From Eggerthella timonensis (GTDB lineage: Bacteria > Actinomycetota > Coriobacteriia > Coriobacteriales > Eggerthellaceae), in the NCBI RefSeq assembly GCF_900184265.1, contig NZ_FXXA01000002.1, positions 62,001 through 126,000 of the forward strand: 64,000 nt of DNA. Direction: 5' to 3'. The position numbers were made by a program, and so were the translations under genes. Under the pieces are notes generated by a model. It searched no databases. It was not told the origin of the DNA and worked only from the letters and a program-made list of their open reading frames with translations. Positions 42,646-53,920 of the stretch are shown one piece after another (positions within the stretch are counted from its first letter, which is position 1; the number at the start of each line of letters is the position of its first letter).

Positions 42646-42736
42646 GGAGACGGGGGCGTGAGACAGAGGGACGGGGTAATTGTCTCATCGCAGATGAGAC
42701 AATTACCCCGTCCCTCTGTCTCACGCCCCCGTCTCC
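42646..42736. repeat. Palindromic intergenic repeat, copy 2 (44-bp perfect stem)
   Basis: A 91-bp element: two 44-base arms (42646-42689, 42693-42736) are perfect complements around a three-base loop. The arms contain GTGAGACAGAGGGACGGGG and TAATTGTCTCATC. It is the largest and best copy of the family also seen at 19933, 51915 and 57775. It starts one base after the MFS stop codon and can act as a bidirectional terminator. Confidence 0.85.
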
Positions 42737-42744
42737 CGCCCGCC

Positions 42745-44157
42745 TCAGTCTCCCGCCTGTTCCACCAGGTCGATGAGCTCCTGCTGCGAGTGCACGCCCA
42801 GCTTGCCGTAGATGTTCGCTACGTGCGTCTTCACCGTGTTACGCGACAACACGAGTTTCTCCTGGATGAACGGCCCGTTGCGCCCATGCGCCAACAGCTC
42901 GAGCAGCTCGGTTTCGCGCGGCGTCAGCCGGTACCGCGCGGCCACGGCGGCGCTCTTCTCCGGCAGTCCCACCGAAGCCGTTGCCGCGACGGGCTCAACC
43001 GACTGCACGCCGTCGATAGTCGCCTGGAAACCGAACGGCTTGAGCACCGTGAAGTTCATCGCCACGAACAGGAACAGCACTACCGCGATGCCCACCGACA
43101 CCGTCAGCGGATCGGGCGTGGCGTTCACCACATGCCCCACCGTCGCACCGCACAGCAGGCCCGCCGACGAGGCCGCGCGTCCCCACGCGAACACGGCCAG
43201 CGCGTTCACCTTGTTGCGCGCGCCGATGGAGGCCAGCACGAACCACATGAGCGCATCGAAGCACTCGCTGCCCGCGTACAGCAGCCCGTTCGCGAACGCC
43301 ATGTCGCCGGGCGCGCGGCCCACGAGCACCACCACCGCGAGGAATCCGCCCACCACGAACAGCGCTGCGGCCTGGTACAGCACATCCGCTTTCGGCACCT
43401 TCGGCATCAGGGCCATGACCAAGAGGATGGCGATGGGGATCAAGCCGAAGAACGTCTGCTGCGGGTTGCCGTCGATCGAGCCGAACGTCAGAGCGAACCC
43501 GTACGCGATGCGGAAGATGAAGATGGCCACGAACAGCCCGTGCGCGAACGGCACGAACGACGCGGGCTGCGTGATGGACGTCTCCGCCGGCGGCACCGCC
43601 TCGCGGATGACGGCGAGCATATCGAGCGCCAGCGGGCGGCACGCGGCGTACATGATGAACGGCAGCAGAAACAGCGTCGCCATGCTCACCGTCGCGTCGG
43701 CTCCCATGTACGGAAGTCGCAGCAGGTAGCTTGCCACCAAGGCCGACGCGATGCACAGCATGCACGAGCGTTTGTCGAGCTTGCACAGCGATATGCCCAT
43801 GAGCACCACCACCCAGCGCGACCCGACCGAGCGCACGCACGCACCCGCCAGCAGCAGAGGTGCCGATTGTTGCGCGATTCCCAACACGATGAGCGCGAAT
43901 CCCGCCGAGTACAGCACGAACGATCCCGCCGTCAGAGTCGTTTCGTTGATGGACGAGGGCTTCTTGAGCGCCCATACCGCCAGCACGACGAGCGTTATCA
44001 CGCCCACGAGCGACGACGCATCGCGCGCCTCGGACATGACGCCGATGTAGCGCGGGTACAGCGCCGCGTTGGTCAACCATGTGCCGAACAGCTCGGCGAT
44101 CAACGCGACGAGACAGCGAACCCACGTCGCGTTGATGGTGTTCCGTACCTCGATCAT
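42745..44157 (-). CDS. LuxR-family regulator with polytopic membrane N-terminus
   Basis: A 470-residue member of the membrane-LuxR class: about twelve hydrophobic segments, then a GerE helix-turn-helix (LTPRETELLELLAHGRNGPFIQEKLVLSRNTVKTHVANIYGKLGVHS). The ATG at 44157 follows GGGGGAGGCGT. Divergent from the Tat flavoprotein at 44376 (218-bp gap), its probable target. Confidence 0.88.
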   Translation of the reverse strand: MIEVRNTINATWVRCLVALIAELFGTWLTNAALYPRYIGVMSEARDASSLVGVITLVVLAVWALKKPSSINETTLTAGSFVLYSAGFALIVLGIAQQSAPLLLAGACVRSVGSRWVVVLMGISLCKLDKRSCMLCIASALVASYLLRLPYMGADATVSMATLFLLPFIMYAACRPLALDMLAVIREAVPPAETSITQPASFVPFAHGLFVAIFIFRIAYGFALTFGSIDGNPQQTFFGLIPIAILLVMALMPKVPKADVLYQAAALFVVGGFLAVVVLVGRAPGDMAFANGLLYAGSECFDALMWFVLASIGARNKVNALAVFAWGRAASSAGLLCGATVGHVVNATPDPLTVSVGIAVVLFLFVAMNFTVLKPFGFQATIDGVQSVEPVAATASVGLPEKSAAVAARYRLTPRETELLELLAHGRNGPFIQEKLVLSRNTVKTHVANIYGKLGVHSQQELIDLVEQAGD

Positions 44158-44375
44158 ACGCCTCCCCCGGTCGTTGCCCGCTTCCCCGATGCAGGCAAGC
44201 CTACCGCACTTCACCCTCGCCTGACAAGGGGAAACCACCGTTCTGGTACCACGGGGGTGAGAGGAGCGGACGCGGCGAATGCGCGAACTTGGTCCTTGCG
44301 CGGTGAGGACAGCGCCCGCGCGGCGCGGCATGATGGCCCCAGGGTTCACCAATCGTTTCTCAGGAGGGAACAATC

Positions 44376-46124
44376 ATGAAGAACATCGCAGAACAGAGTC
44401 TTTCGCGTCGAAGCTTCCTGACGGGCGCCGCAGCCACGGGCGCGCTCGCGGCGTTCGGCTTGGCCGGATGCGCCCCGCAAGCCAAAGCCGAGACGTCCGG
44501 CGACGCGACGAAGGCCGATGCCGCCGAAACCAAGCCCGACGCATCTGCTCAAACCGACTGGCTGGGCAGCGCGCCCGACATCGCGGCCGACGACATCAAG
44601 GAGACGAAGCAGACCGACCTGCTGATCATCGGCGCGGGCAACGGCGGCATGGCCGCAGCCGCCACGGCCGCCGACTTGGGACTCGACTTCATGCTGTGCG
44701 AGAAGTCCGGCTCCATCCAGCGCAGCCGTCACTGGTTCGGCGCGATCAACACGAAGTACACCGAGGCCGCCGGCGCGCACGTGGACGAAGGCCGCCTGCT
44801 CAACGAGTTCTCGCGCTACGCTTCGGGCCAGTGCGACCAGCGCGTCATCCGCGTGTGGATCAAGGAGAGCGCCAGCGTGGTCGACTGGATCGACCCCATC
44901 CTCACGCAGGCCGGCATGACGTGCGCGTTCGACAACGACATCGACCACGAGACCGGCGGCACGAGCTTCGCCTTGTTCCCGATGGAGCACTACTACTCGG
45001 GCAAGGACGCCGCCGGCGAAGCGCTCGAGCGCAACAAGGTGCTGCTGTCCTACATCAACGACAAGGGCTACGACGTCACCTACAACCACAAGCTGGTGAA
45101 GCTGGTGCAGGACGACGCCGGCAAGGTGACGGGAGCCATCTTCGAGGCCGACGGCGGATACGTCCAGGTGGACGCTGCGAAGGGCGTGCTGCTTACCACG
45201 GGCGGCTACACGAGCAACGCCGAGATGCTGCGCGCGTGCAACCCGATGGTCGACCGCTGCGTCACGCTGCAGTACGGCTCGCCGAACAACGTGGGCGAGG
45301 GCATCAAGGCCGGCATGTGGGCGGGCGCGCAGAAGGACAGCATCGGGGCGCCGATGATCTTCGACCGCGGCGCCGTGAAGCCGGGCGAGAACGCGGGCAT
45401 CATCAGCGGCCCCGGCGAGGTGGCCACGTTCGCAGGCACCGACAAGCAGTTCAACCTCGGCTCGCAACCGCTCATGAAGGTCACCCGCGACGGCAAGCGC
45501 TTCGTGAACGAGTCCACTCCCTACGACTTCTGCTGTTTCGCCGCGGCCGAGCACGAGGGCGGCGTGTTCTGCCAGGTGTTCGACTCGAACCTCAAAGAAG
45601 ACGTCAAGCGCTTCAGCACCATCGGCTGCTCGCGTCAAACCCAGCAGCTGCTGGCGAAGGAAGCCGACACCCCGCTCGACGAGATCTACGCCGACCAGCT
45701 GGAAAAGGGCACCATGGTGAAGGCCGACACCATCGAGGAGCTGGCCGACAAGCTGGGCTTCCAGGGCGAGGCGAAGGAAGCGTTCCTGGCCGAGGTGGAG
45801 AAGTACAACGGCTTCTACGACGCCCAGGAAGACGCCGACTTCGGCAAGGAAGCCTACCGCCTGTCCGAGCTGCGCACGGCCCCGTTCTACGGCATCTGGT
45901 ACGGCGGCTCGCTGCTGACCACGGTGGATGGCCTGCGCATCAACGAGGACATGCAGGTGCTCGGCGCCCAGAGCAAGCCCATCGAGGGCCTCTACGCCGC
46001 AGGCGACTGCTCGGGCAGCATCTTCGGCAACAACTATCCCGAGTACATCGTGGGCTGCGCCTGCGGCCGCACCATCACGTTCGCCCGCCACGCCGTCCGC
46101 CACATAGCCGGCGACCTGGCGTAA
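44376..46124 (+). CDS. Tat-exported FAD-dependent fumarate reductase-like flavoprotein
   Basis: A 582-residue reductase of the fumarate reductase flavoprotein family. Tat motif R11-R12 (SRRSFLTGA), lipobox C32 (LAGC), FAD motif GAGNGG (86-91) and the C-terminal FAD segment YAAGDCSGSIFGNNYPEYIVG. CAGGAGGGAACAATC precedes the ATG. The acceptor is unknown. Divergent LuxR partner at 42745. A strong palindromic terminator follows. Confidence 0.9.
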   Translation: MKNIAEQSLSRRSFLTGAAATGALAAFGLAGCAPQAKAETSGDATKADAAETKPDASAQTDWLGSAPDIAADDIKETKQTDLLIIGAGNGGMAAAATAADLGLDFMLCEKSGSIQRSRHWFGAINTKYTEAAGAHVDEGRLLNEFSRYASGQCDQRVIRVWIKESASVVDWIDPILTQAGMTCAFDNDIDHETGGTSFALFPMEHYYSGKDAAGEALERNKVLLSYINDKGYDVTYNHKLVKLVQDDAGKVTGAIFEADGGYVQVDAAKGVLLTTGGYTSNAEMLRACNPMVDRCVTLQYGSPNNVGEGIKAGMWAGAQKDSIGAPMIFDRGAVKPGENAGIISGPGEVATFAGTDKQFNLGSQPLMKVTRDGKRFVNESTPYDFCCFAAAEHEGGVFCQVFDSNLKEDVKRFSTIGCSRQTQQLLAKEADTPLDEIYADQLEKGTMVKADTIEELADKLGFQGEAKEAFLAEVEKYNGFYDAQEDADFGKEAYRLSELRTAPFYGIWYGGSLLTTVDGLRINEDMQVLGAQSKPIEGLYAAGDCSGSIFGNNYPEYIVGCACGRTITFARHAVRHIAGDLA

Positions 46125-46168
46125 TGCTTCGGGGCTCGCGTCTCCCTCCCTCAACGAGCCCCTCGCGC

Positions 46169-46204
46169 AGCGAAGCCCCTGCCGCATGCGGCAGGGGCTT
46201 CGCT
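46169..46204. terminator. 36-bp perfect palindrome terminator
   Basis: AGCGAAGCCCCTGCCGCA and its exact complement meet with essentially no loop (46169-46204), between convergent stop codons at 46124 and 46227. Confidence 0.75.
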
Positions 46205-46226
46205 CGTGATGGAGTCGAACCGCGGG

Positions 46227-46832
46227 TTATCCTTCGGCAGGGACGAAGGTGTCCTTGTCGGGGGCGAAAGACTGCATGGCCTCGATGGTGCGAGCGAACA
46301 GCTCGTCCAGCTCCCAACCCAGCATCTCGGCGCCCGAGCGGATGACGTCGCGATTCACCCCGGCGGCGAAGCGCTTGTCTTTGAACTTCTTCTTGAGCGA
46401 TTTCACCTCGAAGTCCATGACGCTCTTCGAGGGACGCATCACCACCGCCGCTCCGATGAGGCCCGTCAGCTCTTCGGCGGCGAACAGGATCTTCTCCATC
46501 TGCAACTCGGGTTTCGGCAACTCCGGGTTGAAGTCGGACGTGTGGCTCTGGATGGCGCGGATCAGCTCGGGCGAACCGCCGGCGGCTTCGATCAACGGGG
46601 CCGCATAGATGGTGTGCAGCTCGGGCTCGTCGTCGTGCTCTTCCCAGTCGAGATCGTGCAGCAGCCCGACGATGCCCCAGAATTCCTCGTTTTCGGGGTC
46701 GAATTCGCGCGCGAAGTAGCGCATGGTCTGCTCGACCGTCTCGCCGTGCTCGATATGGAACGGGTCTTTGTTGTGCTCCTGCAGCAGCGCGAACGCTTCA
46801 TCGCGCGTCAGGCCGGCCTCGAGTGTCGCCAT
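46227..46832 (-). CDS. HD-domain phosphohydrolase-like protein
   Basis: A 201-residue cytoplasmic protein with HD-superfamily metal ligands: HIEHGETVEQTM (first His region), GLLHDLDWEEHDDEPELHTIYA (HD doublet) and IQSHTSDFNPE (later His). Such proteins hydrolyse phosphate from nucleotides or nucleic-acid parts. Substrate unknown. No operon partner. Confidence 0.8.
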   Translation of the reverse strand: MATLEAGLTRDEAFALLQEHNKDPFHIEHGETVEQTMRYFAREFDPENEEFWGIVGLLHDLDWEEHDDEPELHTIYAAPLIEAAGGSPELIRAIQSHTSDFNPELPKPELQMEKILFAAEELTGLIGAAVVMRPSKSVMDFEVKSLKKKFKDKRFAAGVNRDVIRSGAEMLGWELDELFARTIEAMQSFAPDKDTFVPAEG

Positions 46833-46913
46833 GATGCTCTCCTTCTCGTCTTCTATTCGGTGCCTTCCGCTATCCTACCCCATAGGGTGCGCGAAGTCAG
46901 CACGCGGAAAACC

Positions 46914-47783
46914 TTAAAACACGATGCCGAGCGCATTCGCCAGCAAACCCCAGATGACGCCCATCGCGTAAAGCCCCACGATGATGGCGACGTTCTCTTT
47001 CACGTGCCGGTTCGTGCGCACGAGCACGAGCAGGCCCACGCCCGCCGAGACGAGCAGGCCTGCCAGCATGGCACCCGAGCCCAGCACGCCCTCCACGTAC
47101 AGCTGCGCGATGACGATGCTGGCCGCACAGTTCGGGACAAGGCCCACCAGCGCCGAGCCGAACACCGAAAGCGCCGGATTCGCACTGAGGAACTCGGCCA
47201 GCACATCCTCGCCCACCACGGCAAGCAGGCCGTTCAGAGCGAGCGTGATGAGGAAGATGAACAAGGTCACCTGCAGCGTATGCTTGACCGCGCTTCTCAG
47301 GATGCCGCCTTCGCCGTCGTGGCAGTGGCAATGTTCCTGCTCGCAGAGATCGTGGATGTGCAGCGGCATATCGATGCGGCGCGCGATGCGCAGGCCGGCG
47401 TCCACGAGGAAGCCCATGATCATGCCGATGATGATCTTCGCGCCGACGATCTTCAGGATGACGTCGAGCGGAACCTGCTCGGCGATGAAGATGGGCAGCA
47501 TCTCGTCCGAGGTGGACAGAAACACGGCGAACAGCGTTCCCAGCGTGATGACGCGCCCGGCCCACAGCGTCGCGGCAGCCGCCGAGAAACCGCACTGGGG
47601 CACCACGCCCACGATGGCGCCGATGAACGGTCCCGCCGCGCCAGCGCGCTGGATGGCGGCTTCCGTCTTCCCGCTCGTCTTGTGCTCGAGCCACTCCATG
47701 GCCAAGTACGTGACGAACAGGAACGGGATGATGTAGAGCGTGTCCTTGACCGCGTCTACCAGCACGTCGAGTGCTATATGCAT
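46914..47783 (-). CDS. Ten-span heavy-metal exporter-like permease (ArsP_2/DUF2899)
   Basis: A 289-residue membrane protein related to putative manganese or heavy-metal exporters. Two similar halves carry GVVPQCGFSAAAATLWAGR and GLVPNCAASIVIAQLY; STSDEMLPIFIA follows the first. Between them is a metal-binding loop (HIHDLCEQEHCHCHDGEGG). I prefer ATG at 47783 with GGAAGAA before it; 47795 is possible. The metal is not predictable. Confidence 0.8.
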   Translation of the reverse strand: MHIALDVLVDAVKDTLYIIPFLFVTYLAMEWLEHKTSGKTEAAIQRAGAAGPFIGAIVGVVPQCGFSAAAATLWAGRVITLGTLFAVFLSTSDEMLPIFIAEQVPLDVILKIVGAKIIIGMIMGFLVDAGLRIARRIDMPLHIHDLCEQEHCHCHDGEGGILRSAVKHTLQVTLFIFLITLALNGLLAVVGEDVLAEFLSANPALSVFGSALVGLVPNCAASIVIAQLYVEGVLGSGAMLAGLLVSAGVGLLVLVRTNRHVKENVAIIVGLYAMGVIWGLLANALGIVF

Positions 47784-47957
47784 GATTTCTTCCATAGCGC
47801 CGTATTGTAGCCCAACCATCGCCCAACACCCATATCGTCGCGAAATGGTCACGGAACGCTAACCGTGCAGAGCCAGCCCAGATGCGCCGTATTTTCCAAG
47901 GCGCAGTTTTGCTATCGTCGGAAACCACGCATGCTTCGATAGAGAAAGAGGCCGTCC

Positions 47958-49556
47958 ATGACACCCCGCCCGCTCGCCTTCGCACGCGCCAGCGCCAGCA
48001 CGCGCTCCCTGCCTTTTCCGGCTCTCTTGATCGCCGGAGCCCTTGCCGCGGCGGCTGCGCTGCTCTGCTGGACCGCGCAACCAGCGTTTGCCAGCCCTGC
48101 GCCCTCTACCGTCATGGCGAATGGCGTGGATATGATCGCACACCCCGGCTCCGAAACAGACCCCATCCGCTACGATGCCGCGACGAACACGCTTACGCTC
48201 GAGAACGCCCTCGTCGACACGCCCTGCGTGATCACCGCCGACGATGACACGTACCGGTACGGCGTGTATGCCGACGGCGACCTCACGGTGCGGCTTGTTG
48301 GAACGAGCACGTTCGCGTTTCCAGCGTACAGCGAGGATAACGAGCTTAGCTGGGTCACGGCCATCGGGATGGAATCGACCGACGGTACCGACGACCTTGT
48401 AGGCCTTGTAGACGGAACCGGCGCACTCTCAACGCGGAACCGCATGATGCGAGGCGTTTCATGCGACGGAACCCTGAGCGTGCAGGGCGCGACGCTTTCC
48501 ATGCAGACCCAATTCGAATGCCTTGTCGGCGATGGTGACATGTTCATCGAAGGGGCCGATCTTGCATGCAACATGGCGTACGGAACCGACGACCCGCTCA
48601 AGGCGGGCCACGCGCTGTATCAGCTCAACGACGCAACGCTGCGCATCTCATCGAGCACCGTTAACGTGGAGGCACCGGGCGGCCTCAGCACGGGCATCCA
48701 GTCGTGGGGCCCTGTCGTCATCGACGCCAGCACCGTGCACGTCGCAGCCGATAACACAGCGGTGTACGCAGGCAAAGAACGCGGCACGCTCGACGTCGCC
48801 GACAGCACGCTGACCGCGACGTCGGCCACTACGACAGCGGTGAAAGCCGATGCCGGAATATCATTCGCCGGAGCATCGCAGGTGGAAGCGGCTAGCGGGA
48901 ACGCCTATCAGCCGTCGGCAGCGATCCACACCTACGGCACGGTCGAATTCGCCTTGGCCGACAACGGATTCGTGCATGCGGCAGTGCCTTCCGACGCCGT
49001 CGGGCGACACGACAGCGATTCGGCCGTGTTTGCAGCCGGCTTCCTCACCAAAGACGGAGACGGGCGCATCGTGCTCGGCGCAGACAATCGCATCGTCGAT
49101 CCCGTCGGCGCGACAGTGGTGTCGTTCCGCGACCCCGATACGGACGTCACGTCCGCCTACATCGCCCAAGCGGACGGCTCCGACGCGGGAGACGTCACCG
49201 TCGCCGTTTCCCACGAGACGAGGCTCGTCGTAGAGCCGACAACGCTGTCGTTCTCCGCGACGGCAGGCTATTCCGATGTCGCGGCCCAGCGCTTGACCCT
49301 CTCCAACGCAGGAGACGTGCCGCTGCACGTCTCCGCAGACCCGCTGGAGCTGTTCACCGCCGACCTGCCGAACGGGCTCGAGCTTCAGCCCGGGCAGACC
49401 GCAGCGGTGTCCGTGAGGCCCGTAGCGGGGCTCGGCACCGGCTCCTACTCCGAGAAGCTGGCCTTCTCGACAGTCGAAGGAGCGCAGGCTTCCGCGGACG
49501 CCACGTTCCCCATGCCGAAAAAAAGGGAGGCAGCCGATGGCCGCCTCCCTGGTTAG
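47958..49556 (+). CDS. Secreted beta-helix-like surface protein
   Basis: A 532-residue exported protein: Sec signal peptide cleaved near residue 46 (PAFA-SPAP), then repeated short beta strands of right-handed beta-helix type (GTLSVQGATLSM, VVIDASTVHVAADNTAVY, TLDVADSTLTATSATTTAV). A C-terminal Ig-like domain follows (about 410-520). No LPXTG or anchor helix is seen. The last residues (PKKREAADGRLPG) are encoded by the groL terminator hairpin, so the natural C-terminus may be lost. No ribosome binding site conflict at the ATG. Confidence 0.7.
   Translation: MTPRPLAFARASASTRSLPFPALLIAGALAAAAALLCWTAQPAFASPAPSTVMANGVDMIAHPGSETDPIRYDAATNTLTLENALVDTPCVITADDDTYRYGVYADGDLTVRLVGTSTFAFPAYSEDNELSWVTAIGMESTDGTDDLVGLVDGTGALSTRNRMMRGVSCDGTLSVQGATLSMQTQFECLVGDGDMFIEGADLACNMAYGTDDPLKAGHALYQLNDATLRISSSTVNVEAPGGLSTGIQSWGPVVIDASTVHVAADNTAVYAGKERGTLDVADSTLTATSATTTAVKADAGISFAGASQVEAASGNAYQPSAAIHTYGTVEFALADNGFVHAAVPSDAVGRHDSDSAVFAAGFLTKDGDGRIVLGADNRIVDPVGATVVSFRDPDTDVTSAYIAQADGSDAGDVTVAVSHETRLVVEPTTLSFSATAGYSDVAAQRLTLSNAGDVPLHVSADPLELFTADLPNGLELQPGQTAAVSVRPVAGLGTGSYSEKLAFSTVEGAQASADATFPMPKKREAADGRLPG
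49518..49550 (-). terminator. Rho-independent terminator of groL, inside the convergent gene
   Basis: On the minus strand: AGGGAGGCGGCC, a short loop, GGCTGCCTCCCT and a seven-T run. It lies 33 bases after the groL stop and overlaps the 3' end of the surface-protein gene. Confidence 0.8.
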
Positions 49557-49582
49557 TGCGTGGTTGCGCGTGGGCGCAGATG

Positions 49583-51232
<1,650 letters not shown>

Positions 51233-51393
51233 TCAACCGCGTTTATCAATAAAAGTAATCACAGGGTTTTTGTGGCGAGTCGCATAGCCGTGAAGCACCG
51301 AGGAGCTTGAGCTAAGCGGCCTGATGGGCCGTGTGCGAAAGCGACAAGGAGCTGAGGGGCTAGGCGGCCGTCACAAAAAGCCGTCAGGTCGAG

Positions 51394-51681
51394 CTATGCG
51401 AATACAGCGTACAGGTCGTCGCCGCGGAGGATCAGTACGTCCTCGCCCTCGACGTTGATCTCGGTGCCGCCGAACTTGCCGTATACGACCTTGTCGCCCA
51501 CCTTCACGGGAACCGGAACGAGGTTGCCGTCCTTGTCGAGCTTGCCGTCGCCCACTGCCAGCACAGTGCCGCTCTGGGGCTTTTCCTTCGCCTCGGTTGC
51601 GAGGAACAGACCGGAGGCCGTCGTCTCCTCGGCCTCGTCCTGCTTGACGATAACGCGATCACCCAGAGGTTTCAAATTCAT
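51394..51681 (-). CDS. groS: Co-chaperonin GroES
   Basis: A 95-residue lid of the GroEL chamber: MNLKPLGDRVIVKQDEAEETTASGLFLATEAKEKPQ with the mobile loop at about 18-34 and GKFGGTEINVEGEDVLILRGDDLYAVFA. GAAAGGAAGG precedes the ATG at 51681. First gene of the heat-shock operon. Confidence 0.98.
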   Translation of the reverse strand: MNLKPLGDRVIVKQDEAEETTASGLFLATEAKEKPQSGTVLAVGDGKLDKDGNLVPVPVKVGDKVVYGKFGGTEINVEGEDVLILRGDDLYAVFA

Positions 51682-51764
51682 AACGTTGCCTTCCTTTCGT
51701 CCGACGTATGCACGAACCCGGTTTGCCGCATGTTCGCTATTTAACCACTCGTTCGTGGCGACTG

Positions 51765-51829
51765 CTAGCACTCCTCGGTAACGAGTGCTAAACACTGCGT
51801 TATCATAGCATCATCATCACTGAATGCAA
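51765..51829 (-). promoter_or_regulatory. CIRCE operator and promoter of groS-groL
   Basis: Minus strand: promoter -35 TTGCAT (51829-51824), 16-bp spacer, -10 TATGAT (51807-51802). Downstream lies the CIRCE dyad TTAGCACTC-N9-GAGTGCTAG (51791-51765), one base off the consensus at its outer end. CIRCE binds the repressor HrcA, so the operon is heat-shock controlled; hrcA is not in the window. Confidence 0.9.
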
Positions 51830-51914
51830 GGGGATTTGAAGAAATCTGAGCGCCCGTGACTGAGATTTTGCGCAATCGTCAAACGATCATCACAAATGGG
51901 ACGCGAGGGGACGG

Positions 51915-51957
51915 GTGAGGCGGGGGACGGGAAGTCTCACCCCCCCCCCCGCCTCAC
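51915..51957. repeat. Palindromic intergenic repeat, degenerate copy 3, with C11 run
   Basis: Arms GTGAGGCGGGGG (51915-51926) and CCCCCGCCTCAC (51946-51957) with GGGACGGGAAGTCTCAC in the loop. It shares the repeat-family core but has an eleven-C run (51940-51950) where the arm has slipped. It lies just after the response-regulator stop codon. Confidence 0.65.
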
Positions 51958-51970
51958 GCCACACTGGAAC

Positions 51971-52663
51971 CTAGCGTGCCAGGGACCCGGGCTTCACCAG
52001 GCCGCCTTCGTAGGCGCGCACGACGAGTTGGGCGCGGTCGTGGGCGTCGAGCTTCGCCATGATGCGGGCGAGGTGGGTTTTCACCGTCGCGGGAGATATA
52101 AATAGTTCGGAGCCTATTTCGTCGTTCGTGAATCCGCGCGCGACCAGAGCGAGTATCTCGCGTTCTCGATCGGTAAGGGCGCGCAGGCCCGCCGCCACGG
52201 CAGCGGCGCCGCCGAGCGTGGCGGGACGAGTGGCCACGAACGTCTCGATGAGGCGACGCGTGATGGACGGCTCGATGAGCGCGTCGCCTTGCGCCACGAC
52301 GCGTACGGCTGCGGCAATCTCGTCGGGCTCGGCGTCCTTGAGCAGAAACCCGCTGGCACCGGCGGCCAGCGCATCGTACACGTATTCATCGAGGTCGAAC
52401 GTCGTGAGGATGAGCACGTGCACGCCCTCGAGCGCAGGGTCGTCATTGATGGCGCGCGTGGCCTCGATGCCGTTCATGCGCGGCATGCGAATATCCATGA
52501 GCACCACGTCGGGACGCAGCCGCGACGCCATCTCCACCGCTTCATGGCCATCGCGCGCCTCACCTACCACTTCGATGCCGTCGTAGGACATGAGAATGAG
52601 CTTGAAACCGCTGCGGACGAGATCCTGATCGTCCGCGACCACCACCCGCACGCGTTCTTCCAT
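51971..52663 (-). CDS. NarL/LuxR-type response regulator
   Basis: A 230-residue DNA-binding regulator. The receiver has the acidic pair D11-D12, phospho-acceptor D57 (VVLMDIRMP) and Lys in FLLKDA. The C-terminal GerE helix-turn-helix reads LTDREREILALVARGFTNDEIGSELFISPATVKTHLARIMAKL. It begins directly after the kinase stop codon (TAG-ATG), forming one two-gene unit. Confidence 0.93.
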   Translation of the reverse strand: MEERVRVVVADDQDLVRSGFKLILMSYDGIEVVGEARDGHEAVEMASRLRPDVVLMDIRMPRMNGIEATRAINDDPALEGVHVLILTTFDLDEYVYDALAAGASGFLLKDAEPDEIAAAVRVVAQGDALIEPSITRRLIETFVATRPATLGGAAAVAAGLRALTDREREILALVARGFTNDEIGSELFISPATVKTHLARIMAKLDAHDRAQLVVRAYEGGLVKPGSLAR

Positions 52664-53920
52664 CTACGCCTCCGCTCCTTTCGTCGGCAGGCACGCGACC
52701 ACGCGGAAGCCTCCGCCCGCCCGGTCGCCCGCCGAGAACGTGCCGCCCAGCAGGTGCACGCGCTCGGCCATGCCGGCGATGCCGTGACCCTCTCCATCAG
52801 CCGCCTGGGGCAGCGTGCCCGAAGACGTCGACGATGCCGACAGGCCGCACCCCTTTCCGTCGTCTTCCACCACGAGGCGCGCTTTGCCCGCCTCGATCGT
52901 CAAGCGAATGATCACCGTGCGCGCATGGGCGTGCCGCACGACGTTCGTGACGGCCTCGCGCGCGATGCCGAACAGCGCCATATCCACATGCGCCGGCACA
53001 TCTGCTCGGCGGTAGCCCTTCACTTTGAGCGCGGCTTCGATGCCCGCATCGCGCAGGTACCCCGCGAGGTCGTCCAGCCGATCGGTTCCCGCCGTGGGCG
53101 CCGTCTCGGCCGCATCGTCGCCGCAGCGCAGCACGCCGATCATGCTGCGGATGTCGTCGAGCGCGCTCTTCGCCGTAGCGCGTACGGTGACGATGGCCTC
53201 CTTCGCCGCCGCAGGATCGCGATCGATCAAGCGCTCGGCTGCTGCCGCCTGGATGCTGACGGCGGACAGCGAATGCGCCGTGATGTCGTGCACCTCGCGC
53301 GCGATGCGCACGCGCTCTTCCTCCACGCGCCGAGCCGCCTCCTCCTCGCGCGTGCGCTCCGCTTCGACGGCGCGCTCCTCGGTGGCCTTCACGTAGGCGC
53401 GGTGGGTGCGGTAGGCGTAGCCGGCCAGACCGGCGGCCACCACCATCGCGATGTTCTGGAAGCGCGTGAACAGCACCATGTTCGCCGAGCCCGCGCGCGG
53501 ATCCGAGAACATGAGGCCCGCCACCGCCAGCACCACCGCGACGATGGCCTCGGTGCGTCCACGCTCGCTGGCGATGGTGTAGAGCGCCACCACGGGCCCG
53601 ACGATGGTAAGCGAGAACCCGTTGAACGCGTTCTGCAAACCCAGGAACGAGACGAGGCAGAACAGGAACACGGGCCACGGGAAGCGGCGGCGCACGATGA
53701 GCGGCAGCGTTGTGATGGCCAGGGCCACGAACACCTGCACGTTCGGCACGACGTTCACCATGCCCAGGTACTGACGCAGCGCGAGGTCGGGGATGACGAT
53801 GCTCGAGGCTGCCAGCATCAGCTGCACGCAGCCGAAGAGGAACGCCAGCGCCGTGACGGCGGCGTCGATGCCCCAATCCTTGGGGCTCATCGGTCGATTG
53901 TTCACCAGAAAGTTGTCCAT
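52664..53920 (-). CDS. Sensor histidine kinase (HisKA_3 family)
   Basis: A 418-residue membrane sensor. Five or six membrane helices (about 20-165) form the sensing part; a coiled linker (175-205) leads to the phospho-acceptor H211 in REVHDITAHSLSAVSIQ. The ATPase part has REAVTNVVRHAHA (N-box) and DDGKGCG / GHGIAGMAERV. It is the partner of the adjacent NarL-type regulator. Signal and targets unknown. Confidence 0.93.
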   Translation of the reverse strand: MDNFLVNNRPMSPKDWGIDAAVTALAFLFGCVQLMLAASSIVIPDLALRQYLGMVNVVPNVQVFVALAITTLPLIVRRRFPWPVFLFCLVSFLGLQNAFNGFSLTIVGPVVALYTIASERGRTEAIVAVVLAVAGLMFSDPRAGSANMVLFTRFQNIAMVVAAGLAGYAYRTHRAYVKATEERAVEAERTREEEAARRVEEERVRIAREVHDITAHSLSAVSIQAAAAERLIDRDPAAAKEAIVTVRATAKSALDDIRSMIGVLRCGDDAAETAPTAGTDRLDDLAGYLRDAGIEAALKVKGYRRADVPAHVDMALFGIAREAVTNVVRHAHARTVIIRLTIEAGKARLVVEDDGKGCGLSASSTSSGTLPQAADGEGHGIAGMAERVHLLGGTFSAGDRAGGGFRVVACLPTKGAEA